Source: Flavobacterium zepuense
GTDB taxonomy: Bacteria; Bacteroidota; Bacteroidia; Flavobacteriales; Flavobacteriaceae
Length of the DNA stretch: 64,000 nt
Assembly: GCF_007097145.1 (NCBI RefSeq)
Contig: NZ_VJVZ01000007.1
Location: forward strand, 62,001 to 126,000
Direction of reading: 5' to 3'
In this document: piece after piece, positions 37,522 through 45,533 of the stretch
Numbering within the stretch: position 1 is the first letter of the stretch
Layout: each line of letters starts with the position of its first letter
Made by a program: the position numbers and the translations under genes
The notes under the pieces: model-generated
The model's database searches: none
Seen by the model: the letters and a program-made list of their open reading frames with translations, nothing else
What the model was told of the DNA's origin: nothing

Positions 37522-37539
37522 GTCATGTAGTGTCATGTA
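37522..37539. promoter_or_regulatory. Tandem direct repeat upstream of rhaT
   Basis: GTCATGTA occurs at 37522-37529 and again at 37532-37539, exactly 10 bp apart (one helical turn). It lies 84 bp upstream of the rhaT ATG, in the gap separating the pectin enzymes from the rhamnose genes. Candidate site for an activator. Confidence 0.45.
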
Positions 37540-37615
37540 AAATTATAGTATCAAAAAATTTAATTAATTATAATTTCACTTAGTGCAATTTTATAAAACT
37601 TATATCTAAATAATC

Positions 37616-38761
37616 TTATTTAAGCTTGTAAACCTCGCTACCCGCAAGCAACAGGCAACCCAGGCCATAATCTTCAAAATCGGGCTCTTTGGATACCGAT
37701 AGCGGCATACCATCTTTAGGCTCTTTACCGGTACCCTGCACCCAACCTAAAAAGCCATTGGGCTGTACACAATCTTGAGTAATCCCGCTCCATGCTTTAA
37801 GCAGTACGGGCAGGTAGGTTTTACGGTCTATAATCCCGTTATTAATACCATAAGCCATACCGTAAACAAATAGTGCACTACCCGTCATTTCTTTGCCTCC
37901 AAAATGATCCGGGTCATGCAGGCTTGCATTCCACAAGCCATCGGTACGCTGGATAGCAGGTAAAGCCGAAAGCAAATCCTTATAATCCTGTAGGTATTCG
38001 GCATAATGCGGGTTGGATTTCGGGGTTATATCCAGCGTGCGAACCAGCGCGGCAACTACCCAGCCATCGCCACGGCTCCAATAGCAATCTTCTCCGTTAG
38101 GTTCTTTATAGGGAGGCACAAAATCTTTATCCCTCCACCAAAGTTTATCTGCAGCGTTGTACAACCCGTTGCCGCCATGTTTGTTTTTGGTAAATGCATA
38201 CATTTCATAATTGCGTTCATAGTATTTAGGGTCGTTATACAGCCTGCCCAGTTTAGCATAAACCGGCATGCACATTTGCAACGCATCAATCCAGTCCCAG
38301 TCGTCTACCTTAGATGTTGCCATCATCCTGTCTATTGACTCTTTAATATCCTTAACTCTTTCCGGATGTTTTTTACCGTCTATTTCATACAGGTCGATGT
38401 AGGTTTGGCCAGCACAATGATTATCAGCATGCCTTGTTTCTACACCGCTGCGAAGCCCCCATTTATGCCTTTCGCCCCATAATACGGCATAATCGTAATA
38501 TTCTTTTTTAGGCTCTACAGCATATAGCGCCATTAAGCCTTCATAGTACACGGCCCTTGTCCACAAATTGCTCGAACGCTCCTTGCCCCCACCAAAGGTT
38601 GGCGCACCCGGATCGGGCCATTTGTTTACAAAATAAGTATTGGCCCTGTGCATTACATCGAGCACGTCGGCTTTCGCCGGAATTTTTTGCCTGGTTTGTG
38701 CACAGCTTGTATTTACAAGCATGGTAACTATAATAAAGCTGAATAGTGATATGTACTTCAT
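37616..38761 (-). CDS. GH105 unsaturated rhamnogalacturonyl hydrolase (first copy)
   Basis: Removes the unsaturated galacturonyl residue left at the non-reducing end of rhamnogalacturonan oligosaccharides after lyase cleavage. It has 381 residues with an export signal; MLVNTSC may be a lipobox (Cys20). The (alpha/alpha)6 barrel shows ETRHADNHCAGQTYIDLY, DDWDWIDALQMCMPVY (likely catalytic Asp region), YWSRGDGWVVAALVRTL and the C-terminal FEDYGLGCLLLAGSEVYKL. It follows the CE12 esterase by 21 bp. Two further GH105 genes are in this cluster; this is the most distant of them from the side-chain enzymes. Confidence 0.9.
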   Translation of the reverse strand: MKYISLFSFIIVTMLVNTSCAQTRQKIPAKADVLDVMHRANTYFVNKWPDPGAPTFGGGKERSSNLWTRAVYYEGLMALYAVEPKKEYYDYAVLWGERHKWGLRSGVETRHADNHCAGQTYIDLYEIDGKKHPERVKDIKESIDRMMATSKVDDWDWIDALQMCMPVYAKLGRLYNDPKYYERNYEMYAFTKNKHGGNGLYNAADKLWWRDKDFVPPYKEPNGEDCYWSRGDGWVVAALVRTLDITPKSNPHYAEYLQDYKDLLSALPAIQRTDGLWNASLHDPDHFGGKEMTGSALFVYGMAYGINNGIIDRKTYLPVLLKAWSGITQDCVQPNGFLGWVQGTGKEPKDGMPLSVSKEPDFEDYGLGCLLLAGSEVYKLK

Positions 38762-38782
38762 AATCAGTGGGAGTTTGTATTC

Positions 38783-39568
38783 TTATTTTTTAATATAATT
38801 TTTCAGTTTGCAGCTTGATGGCAATTGCTTTACACCTTGTACAACAATTTTCGCATTAAGTTTTGCACCTTCCCTGTTGGTGTGGGTATGATCTGTAGGA
38901 AAATAATTCTTTACTGCATTAGCGCCGGCTTTTTGATAATTTTTTATAACCAGGTCGTTTAGCGGAATAAAATAAGCGCCTGTTTCAGTAGCGATATCTT
39001 TAGCCCATGCAGCATATTTGTCTTTTTTAATGGTACCGTCGGTTTCAAAAGTATTTCTTGGTACAGGCGAGCAAATAATTGCAGTCGCTCCCTTAGCTTT
39101 GGTTTCATTTACATATTTGCGCATGTACCAACCATAGCTGTAAACAGTCTCTTTTACTTTTCGGATGGGATTAAAGATCTCAGTGCTGTCGTTACCCATA
39201 CCGGGAATGGTTCCCCTTGCGCGTGAGGTATCATCAAGCGGGCCGCCATCGTTATGGCCAAACTGCATTATAACGTAATCGCCTTTTTTTAGGGTAGATA
39301 GTATTTTATCCCAGCGCCCGTCGGTTAGGAACGTACGGCTGCTGCGGCCGCCAATAGCATGGTTTTGCACATTGATTTTAAGGGTATCAAAATGGGTATT
39401 CATAAAACTGCCCCAGCCCCACAATGAGTCTGATCCCATGCCCGTACCGTTCTTAACTGTAGAATCGCCAATGATGTATAAGGTTGGCTTATCTGCCTGA
39501 CGTGTAAAAGAAAAGCATAACACCGAAAACAATATCAATAATGAGATAGGAAAAAATTTAGTCTTCAT
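38783..39568 (-). CDS. Rhamnogalacturonan acetylesterase (SGNH, CE12 type)
   Basis: Removes acetyl groups from the galacturonate residues of rhamnogalacturonan. It has 261 residues with a signal peptide (cleavage near residue 22-25). The SGNH blocks are GDSTV (Ser36), GGRSSRTF (Gly block), QFGHNDGG (Asn block) and the DHTHTNREGA triad end (Asp and His). This is the single-domain form; a larger CE12-type protein lies at 48358. It begins 3 bp after the PL11 lyase gene, so the two are translated from one message and act on the same backbone. Confidence 0.9.
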   Translation of the reverse strand: MKTKFFPISLLILFSVLCFSFTRQADKPTLYIIGDSTVKNGTGMGSDSLWGWGSFMNTHFDTLKINVQNHAIGGRSSRTFLTDGRWDKILSTLKKGDYVIMQFGHNDGGPLDDTSRARGTIPGMGNDSTEIFNPIRKVKETVYSYGWYMRKYVNETKAKGATAIICSPVPRNTFETDGTIKKDKYAAWAKDIATETGAYFIPLNDLVIKNYQKAGANAVKNYFPTDHTHTNREGAKLNAKIVVQGVKQLPSSCKLKNYIKK

Positions 39569-39571
39569 GCG

Positions 39572-41476
39572 CTATTTTTTTTTAATAGTAATGTTAGGCT
39601 TTTGCTGTTGTGGCATGGTTTCATCCATATAAAAACTGGTATGGGGTGGCTGGTTATATGCTACGTTTTGCCATGCGATGCTTAACCTGTATTGCGGGTT
39701 ATGCATTAGGGTATACAGCCTGTGATCGGTAGGGATATTAGTAGTAAAAATGCGGAGTTCTTTGTTATCGGTTGTCCTGTAGATGACCTCTTCGCGCCAG
39801 TCGCCAAAAATATCTGCCGATAGCACGGGGTTCATTTTGGTACCGTTATTACTAACGCAGTCAAAATCTTTAGTATCAAGCAGTACCGTTGTACTTTCGG
39901 TGGTATAATCCCATTTGTCTATAACCGTACCGTTAAGTAGTTCACTAAGCAGGTCGCCATCCCAATAGATCCCAAAATTACATGAAGGTGCTTTTTCTGA
40001 TATCCTGTTACCTTTGGCATCATACATGCCCGACATCCCTGCATTTAGCGCCCAGCACTCAGAACCCGGATACCTTGGGTCGATATTAAGCGCAAGCCCA
40101 CGGCCGGGACCCTGGCCTTTATCCACTTTAGTTAATGATGGTTTTTTCCAGAGTACTTCGCCCGTTGCGCCATCCCTAAAATGCATCCCGGCATCATCAA
40201 AGCGTTCCTGTATATCAAATATTTCAATGCCGGGGTGTGTAGGATCAAGGTCGCCTACATGCAGTGCATCGCCGTGGCCAAAACCAGTGCTGTTTAAGCC
40301 AGTACCATTATCATCAATGGTCATGGCTCCATAAACAATTTCGTCTTTGCCATCATTATCTACATCGGTAATAGAAAGGTTGTGATTGCCCTGACCCCTG
40401 TATTTCCTGTTTTCTTCAGAGCTATCCGAATCAAACAGCCAGCGCAGGCTCAGTTTTTTATTTTTGAAATCCCAGGCTGCAATAGCCGTTCGGGTGTAAT
40501 AGCCCCTGCACATAATTAGGCTTGGCGTTTTACCATCAAGGTAGGCAGCAGCCGCAAGGTAACGGTCGCTGCGGTTGCCATTGCCATCGCCCCAAACTTC
40601 TTTAAGTTGTTCTTCAGTTGGGTCATCTGTCCCTGAATAACGTGGCACAGCATACTTTACTGTGTGTACCTCGGCACCTGTTAGGCCATCAAAAACAGTA
40701 AGGTACTCGGGTCCCGATAATATATGCCCCGTAGCATTTCGGTAATCTTTAGAGGCATCGCCTATAATTTTGCCTTTACCATCTTTTGTGCCGTCGGCGG
40801 TTTTCATGGCGACTTCGGCTTTACCATCGCCATCAAGATCGTATACAATAAACTGTGTGTAATGCGCCCCTTCGCGAATGTTTTTACCCAGATTAATCGT
40901 CCACATTAAAGTACCATCTAATTTATACGCCTGAAATATGGGTTCATCGGTAGGGCCGTCGTGGCTGTTATCGTGCGCCTTGCCGGTTTGGTGCAGCACG
41001 ATTTCATATTCACCATCGCCATCAAGGTCGGCAACGGATGCATCATTTGGCGAATATCCCTCAGGGGTTTGTAACGGAACAGACAGGTAAGGAAGCTGGC
41101 CTTTTTTTAACGTAAATGAGCCATTGGCTGGCAACTCTTTTTTACCGGATAGCGCCTTTACCGAATACGTGTTTACCTGGTTTTTATCGGCAGTAGTATC
41201 TAAAAAATTAGTGCCTTTTGTAAGGGGCTTAGTGTTAAGTTTTACTTCTTTTCCATTTGTTTTTCGGTAAACATTAAAGGCAGTGTTACTGTCTTCGCTA
41301 CCCAGCAGCCTCCAGCTTACAAATATACCCGAGCTGCTTGTGGTGGCGGCAACACCCCTGTTTAAATACTCCATTTGGGGTTGTGCCATAAGGCCATTAC
41401 TTGCTGTAATGCAAAACAATATAAAACTCAGCAAATACCGAAAACGATTTAGTAAATTAGGTAAAGTTTGTGCCAT
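39572..41476 (-). CDS. Rhamnogalacturonan lyase, PL11
   Basis: Cleaves the rhamnose-galacturonate bond of the RG-I backbone by beta-elimination, leaving unsaturated ends for GH105. It has 634 residues with an N-terminal hydrophobic export segment (about residues 13-31). The PL11 features are MEYLNRGVAATTSSSGIFVSWR, the FN3-like start, and an eight-bladed propeller with Ca-binding DLDGDGEYEIVLHQ, DLDGDGKAEVAMK and TDVDNDGKDEIVYG loops. Late conserved segments are FGDWREEVIYRT and HNPQYRLSIAWQNVAYNQPPHTSFYM. It is of normal length and has no added binding module. Confidence 0.95.
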   Translation of the reverse strand: MAQTLPNLLNRFRYLLSFILFCITASNGLMAQPQMEYLNRGVAATTSSSGIFVSWRLLGSEDSNTAFNVYRKTNGKEVKLNTKPLTKGTNFLDTTADKNQVNTYSVKALSGKKELPANGSFTLKKGQLPYLSVPLQTPEGYSPNDASVADLDGDGEYEIVLHQTGKAHDNSHDGPTDEPIFQAYKLDGTLMWTINLGKNIREGAHYTQFIVYDLDGDGKAEVAMKTADGTKDGKGKIIGDASKDYRNATGHILSGPEYLTVFDGLTGAEVHTVKYAVPRYSGTDDPTEEQLKEVWGDGNGNRSDRYLAAAAYLDGKTPSLIMCRGYYTRTAIAAWDFKNKKLSLRWLFDSDSSEENRKYRGQGNHNLSITDVDNDGKDEIVYGAMTIDDNGTGLNSTGFGHGDALHVGDLDPTHPGIEIFDIQERFDDAGMHFRDGATGEVLWKKPSLTKVDKGQGPGRGLALNIDPRYPGSECWALNAGMSGMYDAKGNRISEKAPSCNFGIYWDGDLLSELLNGTVIDKWDYTTESTTVLLDTKDFDCVSNNGTKMNPVLSADIFGDWREEVIYRTTDNKELRIFTTNIPTDHRLYTLMHNPQYRLSIAWQNVAYNQPPHTSFYMDETMPQQQKPNITIKKK

Positions 41477-41532
41477 TATGGTATAATTTTTAGTTAGATG
41501 TAATCAATAAAACTGTTGTTAGTACAAACGCG

Positions 41533-43170
41533 TTATAAAGAAACGCCCCGTTTCCACGGAATAAAATCGTCCTGATTGAGCAAAACTGCCTTAGGTGTTA
41601 TTTCTCCGCTTGCGACTTTTATACAATATTCCAGTATCTCCTCTCCCATTAGCTCAATGCTTTTTTGCCCTTCAATTACAGGGCCGCAATCAATATCTAT
41701 AATATCGCTCATGCGTTTTGTCAGGCTGCTGTTGGTAGATACCTTAATTACAGGGCAAACAGGGTTGCCTGTTGGCGTGCCCAGTCCGGTTGTGAACAAT
41801 ATTAATGTTGCGCCACTTGCAGCTTTACCGGTTGTGGCTTCTACATCATTACCCGGCGTACACACCAGGTTGAGGCCCGGTTTTGTAGCAGGCTCGGTAT
41901 AATCCAATACAGCTACTACGGGCGATGTACCAGCCTTTTTTGCAGCACCGGCACTTTTTATAGCATCGGTTATTAAACCGTCTTTTATATTACCCGGTGA
42001 GGGATTCATAGAAAAACTCGACCCGGCATTGGTTACGATCCTGTCGTAACTTTTCATAAGGTGGATGAATTTCTCTGCCGTGGGTTGGTCTACCGATCGG
42101 TCTATAAGTTCCTGTTCCACTCCGCAAAGCTCAGGGAATTCGGCAAGCAATACTTGTCCGCCTAATGCTACCAACAAATCAGCGCAGTAGCCCACCGACG
42201 GATTTGCCGAAATACCGCTAAAACCATCACTGCCACCACATTTTACCCCAAGTGATAACTTGTTCAGCGGAGCCGGTTGGCGTTCCAGCTTATTGATCTC
42301 AACAAGTCCTCCAAATGTTTGGCGAATGGCATCGGCAATTAACTGTTCTTCACTTTGCGATTGCTGCTGCTCAAAAACAAATAGTGGTTTATTAAAGTTA
42401 GGGTTGTGTGCTTTAAGGTCGTCCATAAAGTCCTGCACCTGTAAGTTCTGGCAGCCAAGGCTCAGCACAGTTACCCCACCCACATTAGGATGGTCGGCAT
42501 AAGCAGCCAGTAACTTACTCAGTACGGCCGCGTCCTGGCGGATACCACCACAGCCCCCCTGATGGTTAAGGAATTTTATACCATCAACATTTTTAAACGG
42601 CCTGTTTTGTATATTTAAAGATGGCGCAAGGCTTATGTTCTCTAAGGTTTCGCCATTGTTGTGCGCTTCCAGCAATTGGTGCGTGTATTGCTTGTATTTA
42701 TCGGTAACAGCATAACCTAACTCATTATGCATTGCCTCGCGGATAACATCAAGGTTCCTGTTCTCGCAAAAAACCGTGGGGATAAACAGCCAGTAATTGG
42801 CCGTACCTACCCTGCCATCGGCACGATGATAACCGTTAAATGTCCTGCCATCAAATTTAGAAACATCAGGCGCATGCCATTCAAAATCAACCTCTCGGTA
42901 AGCGTAAGGCTCTGCAGCATGTTTAAGGTTTTCAGTGCTCATCCGGTTACCGGCTTTTACCGGTTGTTGTATTTTACCCACCAGTACGCCATACATAAAT
43001 ACTTCGTCTCCGGGCTGCATATCCTGCATGTAAAATTTATGCTTTGCGGGAATGTTTTCCTGCAAAACATAGGTATGCCCTTCAAACAAAATAGTATCGC
43101 CTTTGGCTAAATTAGCCAGTGCAACAATTACATTATCTTTACTGTGGATTTTTAATACGCTGTGTGCCAT
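41533..43170 (-). CDS. uxaA: Altronate dehydratase
   Basis: Dehydrates D-altronate to 2-keto-3-deoxygluconate in galacturonate catabolism. The 545-residue length is that of the fused SAF + UxaA enzyme. The N-terminal SAF domain occupies about residues 1-95 (VLKIHSKDNVIVALANLAKGD). The large C-terminal domain has DGRVGTANYWLFIPTVFCENRN, the Cys-containing HQGGCGGIRQD, LGVKCGGSDGFSGISANP and GNPVCPVIKVSTN, likely the metal and catalytic region. It is cytoplasmic and lies 5 bp from uxaB. It takes the galacturonate part of the polymer, complementing the rhamnose genes. Confidence 0.94.
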   Translation of the reverse strand: MAHSVLKIHSKDNVIVALANLAKGDTILFEGHTYVLQENIPAKHKFYMQDMQPGDEVFMYGVLVGKIQQPVKAGNRMSTENLKHAAEPYAYREVDFEWHAPDVSKFDGRTFNGYHRADGRVGTANYWLFIPTVFCENRNLDVIREAMHNELGYAVTDKYKQYTHQLLEAHNNGETLENISLAPSLNIQNRPFKNVDGIKFLNHQGGCGGIRQDAAVLSKLLAAYADHPNVGGVTVLSLGCQNLQVQDFMDDLKAHNPNFNKPLFVFEQQQSQSEEQLIADAIRQTFGGLVEINKLERQPAPLNKLSLGVKCGGSDGFSGISANPSVGYCADLLVALGGQVLLAEFPELCGVEQELIDRSVDQPTAEKFIHLMKSYDRIVTNAGSSFSMNPSPGNIKDGLITDAIKSAGAAKKAGTSPVVAVLDYTEPATKPGLNLVCTPGNDVEATTGKAASGATLILFTTGLGTPTGNPVCPVIKVSTNSSLTKRMSDIIDIDCGPVIEGQKSIELMGEEILEYCIKVASGEITPKAVLLNQDDFIPWKRGVSL

Positions 43171-43175
43171 TATAT

Positions 43176-44678
43176 TTATTTAACCAACTCCAGCGCTGCA
43201 ACGGTTTGCAGTGCGCCATTGGCAATTATATTTTGTAATTGTGTTTTTACGAAATTTGCAAATCCGGGTAATTGCGTTAAATCAGTACTCCAAAGCGATT
43301 CATTTTTAAGTACTTGCTCTGCAACAGCACGGGCATCATTATTTTGCCATAGCTCATAAAAATAAGCCGCTGCATCGTCTTTTATTTCATACCGCTCGCC
43401 ATTCCTGTCGCCAAAGTATTTATCACTGTCCTTAACCGATTTCATATACAGCAGGTAGGCTGCAAAACCGGTACCCATATACTGAGGGACCGAACTATTA
43501 AGCTCATAATGACGGAGCAGCAACGGCACGTTACGCATATTCATTTTAGAAGTATATTGCGTAGTAATGCTTTGCCATTGGTGATTAATAAACGGATTGC
43601 AAAAACGCTCGAACGTATTTTTAACGAAAGCTGCCTTTACATTTTCATCTATTTTATACGGAATGGCATCGCTTATCTGTTTCATAAGCTTGCGGGTAAA
43701 TGTGCCGTAGTGTTCATCGCCCACAGCTTCTCTTGTAAGGTTAAAACCGCTTAAAAATGCCGTACCACAGTTAAAGGTATGCGTACCGTTTAGTATGCGT
43801 AGCTTTAGTTCTTTGTATAATGTAATGTCCGGCTCAATTTTTACAGCATCATCAATTTTGTAGAATGACAGCACCTCCTTAACCTTTTCATTGCCTTCTA
43901 TTGCCCACAGGCGAAACGGCTCGCTCATGGTAAGCAGGGCATCAGTATAACCCAATGATGTTTCTAACTCTTCTAAGTCGGCACTGGATGGCTTACCGGG
44001 AACAATCCTGTCTACAAGCGAATTGCAAAAGGTATTGCTGCTTGTAAGCCAGTTGATAAACGCACTGTCCAGTTTATTGAAATTAGCAAGTTGTAGCATT
44101 ATGCCTTTAAGTTTATCACCGTTATCGGTAATAAGTTCAGTAGGCACTATTACCATACCACTATCGGCAGCACCATTAAATGCATTGTAGCGCTCATATA
44201 AAAAAGCCAGTAATTTACCGGGAAAGGATGATGGCACACCCTCTAAAACATTCTCTTCAACCAGTTGGATGCCAACCTCGGTAGTGTTAGAGAGAACAAT
44301 ATTCATGTCGGCATTATGGGCACATTCTAAAATTGTAGGCCAGTCAGACTTTGCAGTCAACACACGGCTTACCGATGCATTGATGATATCCTCCTTAATT
44401 TCCTGGCCATCGGCAAGACCTCTCACAGAAACGGTGTATAAGCCATCCTGTTGGGCAAACTCATCATTACTGCCATCGGTAGATTTTACAATTACTACCC
44501 TGCCGTTAAAAATACCCTGTTTATTGGCTTTGTCAATAAAATAATCGGGCAACCCGCGGAGCAATACCCCGGTACCAAATTGCAATACCTTTTCAGGTAA
44601 CGCCAGTAATTTTTCATCGGGAATTTCAAGTCCCGGTTTTGCTTCTATATTTTTTAAGGTATGTTTAGATAACTGCAT
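43176..44678 (-). CDS. uxaB: Tagaturonate reductase (altronate oxidoreductase)
   Basis: NADH-dependent reduction of D-tagaturonate to D-altronate, one step before UxaA. The start MQLSKHTLKNIEAKPG (ATG at 44678) lies 2 bp beyond the preceding stop; an upstream ATG would overlap that gene and adds only lysine-rich residues. The protein has 500 residues of the polyol/mannitol dehydrogenase family: VLQFGTGVLLRG (nucleotide fold), VLSNTTEVGIQ, LRILNGTHTFNCGTAFLSG and the substrate region RNVPLLLRHYE. The isomerase UxaC that should feed it is not in the window. Confidence 0.93.
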   Translation of the reverse strand: MQLSKHTLKNIEAKPGLEIPDEKLLALPEKVLQFGTGVLLRGLPDYFIDKANKQGIFNGRVVIVKSTDGSNDEFAQQDGLYTVSVRGLADGQEIKEDIINASVSRVLTAKSDWPTILECAHNADMNIVLSNTTEVGIQLVEENVLEGVPSSFPGKLLAFLYERYNAFNGAADSGMVIVPTELITDNGDKLKGIMLQLANFNKLDSAFINWLTSSNTFCNSLVDRIVPGKPSSADLEELETSLGYTDALLTMSEPFRLWAIEGNEKVKEVLSFYKIDDAVKIEPDITLYKELKLRILNGTHTFNCGTAFLSGFNLTREAVGDEHYGTFTRKLMKQISDAIPYKIDENVKAAFVKNTFERFCNPFINHQWQSITTQYTSKMNMRNVPLLLRHYELNSSVPQYMGTGFAAYLLYMKSVKDSDKYFGDRNGERYEIKDDAAAYFYELWQNNDARAVAEQVLKNESLWSTDLTQLPGFANFVKTQLQNIIANGALQTVAALELVK

Positions 44679-44680
44679 TT

Positions 44681-45511
44681 TTATTTTGTTTGTTTTAATA
44701 GCCATTTTGCAAATTCTTCTGCCGCTGCAAGATTTTGATAATCAGCAGGCATTTTTTTTCCGCCAACATATTCGTTGTAAATCCACGGATCGCCCAGGGC
44801 AAATACGGTTCCCTTACCGTACTTTGCAACAGCCATAAGGTTGTTCTCCCCGCTTTTAAGCACCGTTTTTGCCGGACTCGTAACATTTAACGAACTGTAT
44901 TCTTTTACATACAATTTTTTAGGCGAACCAAATATCTCATGCCCGGCGGGAGTCATTACAGCACCCTGCTCAAAAATATCGTTTTGTACACGGTTGTGGC
45001 TGTCTTCATTAAAATGGACGCCAAATTTGTCTGACAGTTTATTGAAGTTTTTAAGCTCTGCATTGCCGGCATCGTTAGTTAGCAATACCAGTACACCACC
45101 CTGTTTTACCCAGGCAGCAATGCTTACAGCAGCCTCTTCATCCATAAAATTAGGCTTGGCTGTTTCTTTTTCGGTATCCGGATCTACAATAATATATACC
45201 GATGCATTTTTTAGGTTGGCAGCTGTAGGCTTACTTTCAAGCGAAGCTATCTTTGCCCCCTGCTTTTTAAATATATCACCTAAAACTGAATACCCTCCAA
45301 AAGTGTTATCCTCCCAGGTATAGTGCCAGCGGTAGTCTTTACCTTCAACATCTTTTTTCCATTCGTTATTGTAATAATAGTCCAGCATTACTGTTTTTTC
45401 TTTGCCTGCAACCTCTGTATCTAAAAGGTTTACTACAGGTATACATTGTGGCAGTATAAACATTCCGCAAACGGATGCCAGTACCTTTATCTTTTTTTGA
45501 TAGCTAAACAT
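44681..45511 (-). CDS. Exported stand-alone domain associated with GH105 (function unknown)
   Basis: A 276-residue protein with an N-terminal hydrophobic export segment (about residues 8-28). The rest resembles, from memory, the C-terminal region that follows the GH105 barrel in some Bacteroidota unsaturated rhamnogalacturonyl hydrolases: LDYYYNNEWKKD, RWHYTWEDNTFGGYSVLGD, IIVDPDTEKE, the Rossmann/glutaminase-like GGVLVLLTNDAGN and GKGTVFALGDPWIYNEY. No nucleophilic Cys or clear catalytic set is visible. Here it is encoded alone between GH106 and uxaB. It could be a carbohydrate-binding or partner subunit of one of the three GH105 proteins. Assignment rests on recollection of sequence patterns. 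Confidence 0.65.
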   Translation of the reverse strand: MFSYQKKIKVLASVCGMFILPQCIPVVNLLDTEVAGKEKTVMLDYYYNNEWKKDVEGKDYRWHYTWEDNTFGGYSVLGDIFKKQGAKIASLESKPTAANLKNASVYIIVDPDTEKETAKPNFMDEEAAVSIAAWVKQGGVLVLLTNDAGNAELKNFNKLSDKFGVHFNEDSHNRVQNDIFEQGAVMTPAGHEIFGSPKKLYVKEYSSLNVTSPAKTVLKSGENNLMAVAKYGKGTVFALGDPWIYNEYVGGKKMPADYQNLAAAEEFAKWLLKQTK

Positions 45512-45533
45512 ATTTATTGTTTTATAGTATTAA

